From NCBI GenBank assembly GCA_963806685.1, contig CAWDZB010000011.1, forward strand, positions 124,001 to 188,000: 64,000 bases of DNA, read 5' to 3'. The notes below the pieces were generated by a model. That model was not told where the DNA came from. It saw nothing but the letters and a program-made list of their open reading frames with translations, and did no database searches. Origin of the DNA: DDH964 sp963806685. GTDB lineage: Bacteria > Desulfobacterota > Desulfuromonadia > Desulfuromonadales > DDH964. Below are positions 7,575-14,926 of the stretch, piece by piece. Within the stretch, counting starts at the first letter, position 1, and each line of letters begins with the position of its first letter. The position numbers were made by a program, and so were the translations under genes.

Positions 7575-8465
7575 TTATTTTTCGACCGGCAGTCCCGGCT
7601 GCCCCCCCCGCAATTCCGCCTTTCCAGCGGCAATGCTTTCCACTCGCTCGACGACTTCATCGATGATCCAGCGCGGCGTTGAAGCGCCGGCGGTGATTCC
7701 AACGGTCTTCACTTCTGCAAACCACGCCGAATCGACTTCCGCTGCGGTTTCGACATGATAGGTGTTCGACTGCAGATCGCAACAGAGTTGGGCCAGACGG
7801 TTGGTGTTGGCGCTGTTGTAGCCGCCGATCACCAGCATCAGGTCGACCTCGGCGGCAATTTTGCGAGCCTCGTTCTGCCGCACCGCAGTGGCGTCGCAGA
7901 TGGTGTTGAAGACCCGCAGTTCCTTGCTCCGCTGCAAACAGAAATCCACCACTTCACGAAGGTTCTCCAACGACTGGGTGGTCTGGGCGACGATCCCCAT
8001 GCGGGGGGTGCGAGGCAGCGCTTCGGCCTCGCCGCTGATCAGCGACCACTGTGACCTTCCCTTCGCGGGCATAGGAAATGATCCCCTGCACCTCCGGGTG
8101 GTCCTTCTCGCCGACCAGCACCACCAGGTACCCTTCGCGACTGAGCTGTGCCGCATAGTCCTGGGCTTTTTTGACAAAGGGGCAGGTAGCATCGACGATC
8201 TCCAGGTCGCGGCCGCAAGAATCCCTTCCAGCTCGTCGACCGTTACGCCATGGGAGCGGATAATCACGGCGCCGTCTTCGAGGTCATCGACCGACTTCAC
8301 CACCCGGACCCCCTTCTCCTCCAGCTTGCGCACCATTTGCGGCGAATGGATGATCGGCCCGAGAGAACAGATTCGCGGCATCTGGTCGGCAGCATCAAAG
8401 GCCATCTGGGTGGCGCGTTTGACTCCAAAGCAGAATCCGGCGCTCTTGGCGAGTATGATTTTCAT
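7575..8465 (-). CDS. ispH: 4-hydroxy-3-methylbut-2-enyl diphosphate reductase, frame-disrupted
   Basis: IspH makes IPP and DMAPP in the last step of the MEP pathway, using a [4Fe-4S] cluster. The first ~95 residues ('AKSAGFCFGVKRA', with the first cluster Cys) and the last ~140 are normal, including the Cys in 'NTICDAT'. Between about 8212 and 8040 the open frame reads non-homologous residues, while another frame gives the expected 'DLEIVDATCPFVKK' and 'VGEKDHPEVQG', which hold the second cluster Cys and an active-site His. Two compensating indels near 8209-8217 and 8034-8043 explain this. Either the sequence has errors or the gene is damaged. No good ribosome site precedes the ATG at 8465; a heptamer array lies there. 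Confidence 0.9.
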   Translation of the reverse strand: MKIILAKSAGFCFGVKRATQMAFDAADQMPRICSLGPIIHSPQMVRKLEEKGVRVVKSVDDLEDGAVIIRSHGVTVDELEGILAAATWRSSMLPAPLSKKPRTMRHSSVAKGTWWCWSARRTTRRCRGSFPMPAKGRSQWSLISGEAEALPRTPRMGIVAQTTQSLENLREVVDFCLQRSKELRVFNTICDATAVRQNEARKIAAEVDLMLVIGGYNSANTNRLAQLCCDLQSNTYHVETAAEVDSAWFAEVKTVGITAGASTPRWIIDEVVERVESIAAGKAELRGGQPGLPVEK

Positions 8466-8486
8466 GGTTACCAGGTATCGGGTTTC

Positions 8487-8564
8487 AGGTTCAAGGTACA
8501 AGGTTCAAGGTACAAGGTTCAAGGTACAAGGTACAAGGTTCATAGGTACAAGGCTCAAGGTACA
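8487..8564. repeat. Tandem heptamer array AGGTWCA
   Basis: Eleven successive 7-base units of AGGTTCA or AGGTACA (one AGGCTCA), with one extra T at 8543. It fills most of the ispH-cmk gap. A run of pyrimidine-rich heptamers (TCCTTTC, TCCTTTA, ACCTTTC, TCCTCTC) continues at 8593-8620 into the end of cmk. Confidence 0.9.
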
Positions 8565-8603
8565 GGTTATCCAAAGGACAAATCCAAGCCGGTCCTTTCT
8601 CCT

Positions 8604-9299
8604 TTAACCTTTCTCCTCTCTTTGTCCCAGCCGTTCGTGCACCACCCGAAGCATTTCCTCCAGCACCTCGGAAATCCTCTTGGCGGTCGAATCAATGACT
8701 ACCGCGTCCGGGGCCTTTAGTAAGGGGGCGTGCTCCCGGCCACTGTCAGCCGCATCACGCGCTCGAACTTCAGCGATCGTCTGCTCCAGGTCAACAGCTA
8801 CTTCCCTGGCCCGCAATTCTTGGTAACGCCGTCGGCCCCGCTCCTCGGCGCTGGCCGAAAGAAAGAATTTCACCTCGGCAGTCGGGAAGACGACGGTACC
8901 AATATCACGACCTTCGAGTACCACCCCGCCGTCACGCCCCAGCTCCTGCTGCAGGCTGACCAGTGCACGTCGTACCCCGGGGCAGGCGGCAATCCGTGAA
9001 GTGAGCAGGCTGATCTCCGGAGTACGGATGGCGGCAGAGATGTCTTCACCGTCGAGCAGAACCCGTTCCCCCTCGGAAGTGCGGGAGAACCCGATGTGCA
9101 GGTTGCGGCAGAGCCGCTCGAGGGCAGCAGCATCGCCAGGATCGATGCCGCGCCGGGCTGCAGCCAGGGCGACGCAGCGATACATGGCGCCGGTGTCGAT
9201 ATTGACAAGACCCAACTCCCGGGCCAGCAGTTTGCTCAGGGTGCTCTTGCCGGCTCCGGAAGGGCCATCGATAGCAATGATCGGTTTTCTAGAGGTCAT
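8604..9299 (-). CDS. cmk: Cytidylate kinase
   Basis: A 231-residue nucleoside monophosphate kinase. The P-loop is 'DGPSGAGKST' (about 11-20); 'NIDTGAMYRCVAL' and 'VVLEGRDIGTVVFP' are CMP-binding and family blocks, and the lid contains 'RGRRRYQELRAR'. It makes CDP from CMP with ATP. Gene order (aroA upstream, ispH and rpsA downstream) is usual; in E. coli cmk directly precedes rpsA. The last few codons and stop fall in pyrimidine heptamer sequence, so the C-terminus may have been extended by the repeat. Confidence 0.96.
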   Translation of the reverse strand: MTSRKPIIAIDGPSGAGKSTLSKLLARELGLVNIDTGAMYRCVALAAARRGIDPGDAAALERLCRNLHIGFSRTSEGERVLLDGEDISAAIRTPEISLLTSRIAACPGVRRALVSLQQELGRDGGVVLEGRDIGTVVFPTAEVKFFLSASAEERGRRRYQELRAREVAVDLEQTIAEVRARDAADSGREHAPLLKAPDAVVIDSTAKRISEVLEEMLRVVHERLGQREEKG

Positions 9300-9422
9300 G
9301 GGAAAACAGGTTTCGGGTGCCAGAAATCAGGGGATAAGGGGACGAGAGCAACAGTACACGGAGACTTCGCGTCCCCCGTCCGGCGCACCCCCAGGCTCAA
9401 CTCCAAACGTCCCAAGCTCCTC

Positions 9423-10712
9423 CTACCCTCGTGTTAATTCAAGCAGTTCCCAAAAATTGGGGAAGGAGGTGGCGGTACAGGCGGTATCCTCGATGTCCAC
9501 CTCGCCGGCGGCAACCAGTGCCGCAACAGCCATGCTCATGGCGATGCGATGATCGCCATGGGAGATTACCCTGCCGCCGCCCAAGGGATTGCCACCTTCG
9601 ATCTCCATGCCGTCTTCCCGGGGAACGATTCGGACTCCGAGCTTGCCGAGTTCGGTGCTGATGGCTGCGATCCGGTCGGTCTCCTTGACCCGCAGCTCCC
9701 GGGCATCACGGATGACCGTGATCCCTTCGGCGCAGGCCGCAGCGACACTGACCACGGGGAATTCGTCGATGGCGCGGGGGACGACTTCGCCGCCGATCTC
9801 GATCCCCTGCAAGCGGCTGCTGCGGACCAGCAGGTCGGCCACCGGTTCACCGGAGAGTTCTCGTTGGTCGATCAGTTCGATGGAACCACCCATGGCCGTG
9901 AGAATATCGATAATACCGCTACGGGTCGGATTGACCCCGACGTTGCGGATCAGCAGTTCCGAGCCCGGCGTGATCAGCGCAGCCACCAGAAAAAAGGCTG
10001 CTGAGGAGATGTCCCCCGGCACCATGACCTCCCTGCCATCGAGGGGATCGCCGGGGACCAGGGTCACGCCGCCGGCGAAAGGTCGGACGTCAACACCGAA
10101 ATAGCGCAGCATGCGCTCGCTGTGGTCCCGGCTGAGGTGCGGTTCGCGCACCGTGGTCTCGCTTTCGGCATAGAGGCCGGCCAGCAGGAGGGCCGACTTG
10201 ACCTGGGCGCTGGCGATAGGCGATTCGTAGCTGGTGCCGCGCAGGGGGGTTCCCTGAATGGCCAATGGAGCCAGGTCGCCACCACCCCGTCCCCAGATCC
10301 GCGCCCCCATGGTCGCCAACGGATTCAATACCCGCTTCATCGGCCGCCGCCGCAGGTAACGATCCCCGGTCAGAACCGAGAAGAACTTCTGGCCCGAGAG
10401 AAGGCCGGTCATGAGGCGGATGGTAGTGCCGGAATTGCCGCAGTCGATAACGTCGGCCGGTTCCTGCAGACCGTGCAGGCCCTTGCCGGTAATGCAAAGG
10501 TCTCCGTCCTTGGCCTCGGCAACCTCGACGCCCATGGCACGAAAGGCGTTGAGAGTCGAATGGTTGTCCTCGCCATGCAGAAAGCCTCTGACCAGCGTGG
10601 TACCGTTGGCCAGGGAACCGAGCATGATCGATCGATGGGAGATCGATTTGTCACCGGGGATGGTAATCTCTCCGCGCAGGCCGGAGGCGGGTTTGACGGT
10701 ACGGGTTTCCAT
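9423..10712 (-). CDS. aroA: 3-phosphoshikimate 1-carboxyvinyltransferase (EPSP synthase)
   Basis: A 429-residue EPSP synthase joining shikimate-3-phosphate and PEP. Conserved blocks: 'IPGDKSISHRSIMLG' at the N-terminus with the substrate Lys, 'CGNSGTTIRLMTGLL', 'YLRRRPMKRV', 'PGDISSAAFFLVAA', and 'LRVKETDRI' and 'DHRIAMS' near the C-terminus. It lies in a run with tyrA upstream and cmk downstream on the same strand, next to the pathway's later branch enzymes. The 120-base gap to cmk holds no feature I recognise. Confidence 0.97.
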   Translation of the reverse strand: METRTVKPASGLRGEITIPGDKSISHRSIMLGSLANGTTLVRGFLHGEDNHSTLNAFRAMGVEVAEAKDGDLCITGKGLHGLQEPADVIDCGNSGTTIRLMTGLLSGQKFFSVLTGDRYLRRRPMKRVLNPLATMGARIWGRGGGDLAPLAIQGTPLRGTSYESPIASAQVKSALLLAGLYAESETTVREPHLSRDHSERMLRYFGVDVRPFAGGVTLVPGDPLDGREVMVPGDISSAAFFLVAALITPGSELLIRNVGVNPTRSGIIDILTAMGGSIELIDQRELSGEPVADLLVRSSRLQGIEIGGEVVPRAIDEFPVVSVAAACAEGITVIRDARELRVKETDRIAAISTELGKLGVRIVPREDGMEIEGGNPLGGGRVISHGDHRIAMSMAVAALVAAGEVDIEDTACTATSFPNFWELLELTRG

Positions 10713-10730
10713 AAAAAACCTCGAAAGGAA

Positions 10731-10800
10731 GTTTTGAATTTTGAGATTTAGGTTTTGAGTTCAGGTCTATAAGTTAAAACTCAAACCAAAACCCAAAACG
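10731..10800. repeat. Heptamer-periodic inverted array between tyrA and aroA
   Basis: Exactly ten 7-base units. The first four resemble GTTTTGA (GTTTTGA, ATTTTGA, GATTTAG, GTTTTGA) and the last three are near-complements (CTCAAAC, CAAAACC, CAAAACG), so the array inverts at its centre and can fold back. The AT content is far above that of the flanking genes. Confidence 0.85.
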
Positions 10801-10804
10801 GCTT

Positions 10805-11683
10805 TCAAAGTATGGCGTCCCGGCTCTGCTTGGAGCGCAGGAAGAATTCGAAGAGGCGTTCGGCATTGCCGCTACGGACGTCCTCCTTGAGTTCGGCGAA
10901 AAAGATTTGGAACTGCTCCATCATTTCGAGCAGTGCCTCGCGGTTGGTCACAGCGATATCCCGCCACATGGTCGGATCGGAGGAGGCGATGCGGGTGAAA
11001 TCCCGAAAGCCGCCGGCGGAATATTCGAGGATGTTCTCCTGGTAGCGATCGTAGGCGCCGACGGCGTTGACCAGGGCATAGGCGACCATGTGCGGCAGGT
11101 GGCTAATCGCCGCCAACACCCGGTCGTGTTTCTCCACGGCCATCAGCACCACCTCGCTTCCGGCAGCTTCCCAGGCTTGACGTACCAGTGCCAGGGCATC
11201 GGGATCAGTGTCCGGGGTCGGGGTGAGGATGCAGCGTTTTCCCCGGTAGAGGGTTGGGAAAGCGGCCTCGGCACCACTCTTCTCGGTCCCGGCGATGGGA
11301 TGCCCGGGGACGAAGTGAATCCCAGCGGGAACCAGTGGAGTGATCGCCTCGATCACTGCGCCCTTAACGCTACCGCCGTCAGTAAGGATGGCGCCCGGCT
11401 TCATCGCCGGCAGGATTTTTGCCGCCACAGCAGCAAGGCTCTGCACCGGGGTGGCCAGAAAGACCAGGTCGGCCTCGGCAACACCGGCCGCCGGATCAGT
11501 TTCAATGCGATCGACGACGCCGAGACGCAAGGCGGCCTGAAGGTTTTCCAGGCCGCGGCCGATACCGACAACTTCGCCTACCACCCCGGCCGCTTTCAGG
11601 GCCAGGGCCAGCGAGCCGCCTATCAGCCCGACACCAACCACGGCCAACCGGGGGACGAGGAATTTAGGATTATCAAAAGTCAT
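10805..11683 (-). CDS. tyrA: Prephenate dehydrogenase
   Basis: A 292-residue TyrA: Rossmann motif 'VVGVGLIGGSLAL' at about 15-27, then 'FVPGHPIAGTEKSG' with the catalytic His region and 'HDRVLAAISHLPHMVAYALV'. It oxidatively decarboxylates prephenate to 4-hydroxyphenylpyruvate, the tyrosine branch. No chorismate mutase or ACT domain is attached; the mutase is on the neighbouring pheA product. Cofactor choice (NAD or NADP) and whether arogenate is used cannot be settled by eye. Confidence 0.95.
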   Translation of the reverse strand: MTFDNPKFLVPRLAVVGVGLIGGSLALALKAAGVVGEVVGIGRGLENLQAALRLGVVDRIETDPAAGVAEADLVFLATPVQSLAAVAAKILPAMKPGAILTDGGSVKGAVIEAITPLVPAGIHFVPGHPIAGTEKSGAEAAFPTLYRGKRCILTPTPDTDPDALALVRQAWEAAGSEVVLMAVEKHDRVLAAISHLPHMVAYALVNAVGAYDRYQENILEYSAGGFRDFTRIASSDPTMWRDIAVTNREALLEMMEQFQIFFAELKEDVRSGNAERLFEFFLRSKQSRDAIL

Positions 11684-11765
11684 GAAATCTCCGGCCGTAA
11701 CCGGCGGGTATCAGGCCTGTTCTGGAGGGGGAAGGCAACGAAAATCCAAAACAGGTTGTCAGTTT

Positions 11766-12839
11766 TTACCTGGCCTTGGAGTAGGAACCGAGAACCTTGA
11801 ACAAGGTGCAGTAGCCCTTAAGCTCTTCCAGGGCGTCGCGAATCCCTTCCTCCTCGACATGCCCCTCGAGGTCGAGGAAGAAAATGTATTCCCATGCCTT
11901 CTTCTTGAAGGGGCGGCTCTCGATTTTCGACAGGTTGAGACTGCGCTTGCTGAATGGCTCGAGCATCCGATAGAGGATCCCCGGCTCATCGCGTACGCTG
12001 AACATGATCGAGGTTTTGTCCCGCCCGGAGGGCGCCGGGGTATGGCGACCGATGACCAGAAAACGGGTGTAGTTGTTGGGATTGTCCTCGATTTTCTTCT
12101 TCGCCACCTGGAGGTCGTAAAGTGAGGCGGCCATCTCGCTGGCAATGGCCGCCGAGTTGTCGTCCTCCGCGACCATCTGGGCCGCCAGGGCGGTGCTGGC
12201 GACGTCGACCAGCGGTACATCAGGGAGGTTCTCCTCCAGCCATTTGCGGCACTGGGCCAGCGCCTGGGGGTGGGATACGACCTTGCGCACGCGATTAAGG
12301 TCGCCCGACCTGGAGAGGAGGTCGTGGGAAATTTCGAGGAGTATCTCGGCGTTGATCTTCAGGTCGGATTCCATGAACATGTCGAGGGTATGGGTTACCA
12401 CCCCCTCGTTGGAGTTCTCTACCGGCACCACGCCGTAATCGGCCCGCCCCCGCTGCACCTCATCGAAAACCGCGCCGATTCCCTTTTGCGGCACCAGTTG
12501 GGCCGAGAAACCGAACTGCTGCATGGCCGCCAGATGGGTGAAGGTGGCCAGGGGCCCGAGAAAGGCGACCTGCATCGGCTGTTCGAGAGAGAGGGATGCC
12601 GAGATCACCTCGCGAAAAACGCGACGGATCGCCTCGGTCGGAAAGGGCCCGGCGTTGCGGCCGGCCAGCCGCCGGTAGATGGCCTGCTCGCGGCCCGGAA
12701 CATAGAACTGCTGGCTGTCCCCGGCCTTGGCCTTGCCGACCTCGATGACAACCCGGGCCCGCTCGTTGAGCAGGTCGAGGATCTGGTCATCGATGGCATC
12801 GATCTGTTTGCGGAACCGGTCGAGTTTCCCTGCGCTCAT
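11766..12839 (-). CDS. pheA: Bifunctional chorismate mutase / prephenate dehydratase (P-protein)
   Basis: A 357-residue fusion. Residues 1-90 are an AroQ chorismate mutase ('FRKQIDAIDDQILDLLNERA'). Residues 93-270 are prephenate dehydratase, with 'PVENSNEGVVTHTLD' and the catalytic 'NNYTRFLVIG' threonine. Residues 275-357 are an ACT domain ('VRDEPGILYRMLEPF', 'ESRPFKKK') that senses phenylalanine. It is the first gene of the aromatic run, 26 bases downstream of the likely transcription start given by the TTGCAA/TACATT promoter. Confidence 0.96.
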   Translation of the reverse strand: MSAGKLDRFRKQIDAIDDQILDLLNERARVVIEVGKAKAGDSQQFYVPGREQAIYRRLAGRNAGPFPTEAIRRVFREVISASLSLEQPMQVAFLGPLATFTHLAAMQQFGFSAQLVPQKGIGAVFDEVQRGRADYGVVPVENSNEGVVTHTLDMFMESDLKINAEILLEISHDLLSRSGDLNRVRKVVSHPQALAQCRKWLEENLPDVPLVDVASTALAAQMVAEDDNSAAIASEMAASLYDLQVAKKKIEDNPNNYTRFLVIGRHTPAPSGRDKTSIMFSVRDEPGILYRMLEPFSKRSLNLSKIESRPFKKKAWEYIFFLDLEGHVEEEGIRDALEELKGYCTLFKVLGSYSKAR

Positions 12840-12871
12840 CGGTCACCTCGTCACACTCAAAAGGGATGGGA

Positions 12872-12900
12872 AATGTAGCCCATCCGCGTCCAAATTGCAA
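12872..12900 (-). promoter_or_regulatory. Sigma-70 type promoter for pheA
   Basis: On the minus strand TTGCAA (12895-12900), a 17-base spacer and TACATT (12872-12877), about 33 bases before the pheA ATG. It would drive the pheA-tyrA-aroA-cmk run. Confidence 0.6.
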
Positions 12901-13019
12901 TTGCTTGTCGGATGGAACGATCCGCGGCCATGGTCGAGGAGGTGGGATGGCGAATGGGCAACCGCGGGCAACCCTTTAGGGCCTGTTCCCGCCCCGCCGC
13001 CCGCGTTCCGCACTTTCCC

Positions 13020-13048
13020 TTGACCGTCCCCGCGACCGCGGCTAAACT
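13020..13048 (+). promoter_or_regulatory. Sigma-70 type promoter for the aminotransferase gene
   Basis: TTGACC (13020-13025), a 17-base spacer and TAAACT (13043-13048). The aminotransferase ATG is at 13088, with AGGAGG just upstream of it. Confidence 0.6.
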
Positions 13049-13087
13049 GCTCGCCACCGAACGTACCCCCCCCGGCAGGAGGCCCGC

Positions 13088-14275
13088 ATGTCCATCTCGC
13101 TTAAAGTCCGCGCCTGTATCGAACGCTCATCCTGGATTCGCAAGATGTTCGAGGAAGGAGCTCAACTGCGGGCCATTCACGGGGAGGAAAACGTCTTCGA
13201 CTTCACCCTCGGCAACCCTTCAGTGGAGCCGCCGCAGGCCCTGAACCGGGAGTTGGCGCGGTTGGCCGCTAACCCGTTGCCCGGCATGCACCGCTACATG
13301 AACAATGCCGGCTACGAAGAGACCCGGGCCGCAGTGGCCGAGGTAGTCTCGGAAAAATCCCCGCATCCCCTGGGTGCCGAGCATGTGATCATGACCTGCG
13401 GCGCCGGTGGCGCCCTCAATGTCGCCCTGAAGACGATCCTTAACCCCGGGGAGGAAGTGGTCATCCTCACCCCCTACTTCGTCGAATACAAGTTCTACGT
13501 CGACAACCACGGCGGGGTTACCAAGGAGGTCTGGACCGACCGCAACAGTTTCCAACTCGACGTTGCCGCCATCGAGCGGGCCATTGGGCCGAATACCCGG
13601 GCACTGATCCTCAACTCCCCCAACAACCCCACCGGCGTGGTCTATCCGGCGGCCAGCCTGCTGGCCCTCGGTGAGATGCTGGAACGCAAGCAGCGGGAAC
13701 TGGAGCGGACCATCTTTGTCATCTCCGACGAACCCTACGCCCGTCTCAGCTACGACGATGTTGAGGTGCCGGGCATCTTTGGCTGCGTACGCAATGCCGT
13801 AATCGCCACCTCCCATTCCAAGGATCTCGCCCTGCCGGGCGAACGGATCGGCTATCTGGCGGTCAACCCGGCCATGGACGAGGTCAAGATATTTCTCGAG
13901 GGGGCGGTTTTCTGCAACCGGGTGCTCGGCTTCGTCAACGCGCCGGCCCTGATGCAGCGCCTGGTGACAGGCCTGCAGCGGGAAAGTGTCGATGTCGAGG
14001 AATACCGGGCCAAGCGCGACCTTCTCTACGACAACCTGACCGCCATGGGCTTCTCAATGGTCAAGCCTGAAGGGGGGTTTTATTTTTTCCCCCGCTCCCC
14101 CCTGGCCGATGATATCGTTTTCGTCAAGCTGGCCCAGAAGTACAACGTCCTGGTCGTACCCGGCGCAGGCTTCGGTGCTCCGGGCTATTTCCGCATTGCT
14201 TACTGCATCGATGCCGCGATCATCCACCGCAGCCTGCCGGCCTGGGAGAAAATTGCCAGAGAGGTGGGACTTTAA
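13088..14275 (+). CDS. Class I/II pyridoxal phosphate aminotransferase
   Basis: A 395-residue fold-type I aminotransferase. The PLP lysine is K245 in 'SHSKDLALPGERIGY'. Other ligands are in 'LNSPNNPTGV' (about 176-184) and 'ISDEPYARL' (D214 area), and 'FRIAYC' holds the carboxylate-binding Arg. The likely substrates are aspartate or aromatic amino acids. Its position, divergent from pheA-tyrA-aroA, fits a role in the last step of phenylalanine or tyrosine synthesis, but this is inference. AGGAGG lies 6 bases before the ATG. Confidence 0.88.
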   Translation: MSISLKVRACIERSSWIRKMFEEGAQLRAIHGEENVFDFTLGNPSVEPPQALNRELARLAANPLPGMHRYMNNAGYEETRAAVAEVVSEKSPHPLGAEHVIMTCGAGGALNVALKTILNPGEEVVILTPYFVEYKFYVDNHGGVTKEVWTDRNSFQLDVAAIERAIGPNTRALILNSPNNPTGVVYPAASLLALGEMLERKQRELERTIFVISDEPYARLSYDDVEVPGIFGCVRNAVIATSHSKDLALPGERIGYLAVNPAMDEVKIFLEGAVFCNRVLGFVNAPALMQRLVTGLQRESVDVEEYRAKRDLLYDNLTAMGFSMVKPEGGFYFFPRSPLADDIVFVKLAQKYNVLVVPGAGFGAPGYFRIAYCIDAAIIHRSLPAWEKIAREVGL

Positions 14276-14289
14276 GGCTGAGAAAACGG

Positions 14290-14338
14290 GTTAAAGAGCA
14301 AAGGATAAAGGTGGAATACATTTGGCCTTTTTCCTCTT
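14290..14338. repeat. Heptamer-periodic inverted array after the aminotransferase gene
   Basis: Units GTTAAAG, AGCAAAG, GATAAAG, GTGGAAT, ACATTTG, GCCTTTT, TCCTCTT: purine AAAG every seven bases, then the complementary CTTT pattern. It sits exactly between the aminotransferase stop and the 5' edge of the transporter remnant. Confidence 0.6.
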
Positions 14339-14345
14339 TTAGTGT

Positions 14346-14774
14346 TTTGATGGAATAACGTTTCCTGACCCTGCCGAAACCGTCGAAGCCATCGTCGCCG
14401 TCGGGCGCCAGGTGGCGCAGCACACTATCGCCATTACCCGCTCCAAGATCGCCCTCCCCTTCATGTGGCCCTGGTTCGCGGCATCCTCTGCAACTGGCTG
14501 GTCTGCCTGGCGGTCTTCATACCGCGACATCCCCGGCAAGATCCTCGACCGCTACGTGCCGATCATGGCCTTCGTCACCAGCAGTTTCTAGCACTCGGTG
14601 CCCGACATCTACTTCATTCCCGCCGGCCCGGTCCTCAGCGAGCGCCTCGGCGCTGCCGCTGCCGGCCTTACCGGGAACAAATTTTTCGCCAACCCGTTGC
14701 CGGCAACCCTTGGCAACATCATCGGCGGCGTGGTCTTCGCGGCCTTCGTTTTCTGGTACGCTCGCCGCAAATAA
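14346..14774 (+). pseudogene. Remnant of a formate/nitrite transporter (FNT/FocA family)
   Basis: Translation in pieces gives the C-terminal half of an FNT channel: 'AITRSKIALPF', then in a second frame 'ALVRGILCNWLVCLAVF', then back in the first frame 'IPGKILDRYVPIMAFVTSSF', an in-frame TAG at 14589-14591, 'YFIPAGPVLSERL' and 'ATLGNIIGGVVF', ending at TAA 14772-14774. The N-terminal half of the ~280-residue family is missing, two frameshifts (about 14463 and 14518) are present, and the TAG stands where the family has Glu in 'FEHSVANMY'. The gene is dead. FNT proteins carry formate, nitrite or hydrosulfide. Confidence 0.85.
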
Positions 14775-14880
14775 CCCACGGCCGTTTTTGGTATTGGAGT
14801 TTAAGATCTGGCTTAAGGGCCAAAACCGATTTTCCAGCGAAGTATAAGGAAGGGGTTTCTGCCCTTGGACTTTGCCCCCG

Positions 14881-14908
14881 AATTAAAACTCAAACCTTAA
14901 AACTCAAA
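14881..14908. repeat. Short heptamer array between the transporter remnant and recJ
   Basis: Four 7-base units AATTAAA, ACTCAAA, CCTTAAA, ACTCAAA. It is the shortest of the arrays here and resembles the 3' half of the one at 10731-10800. The rest of the gap 14775-14926 shows no feature I recognise. Confidence 0.5.
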
Positions 14909-14926
14909 TACAGCCCCGGTCTTTTC

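Noticed and set aside
8466..8600. CRISPR-like array
   Set aside because: The units are 7 bases, directly adjacent and without spacers, so it is a simple tandem repeat.
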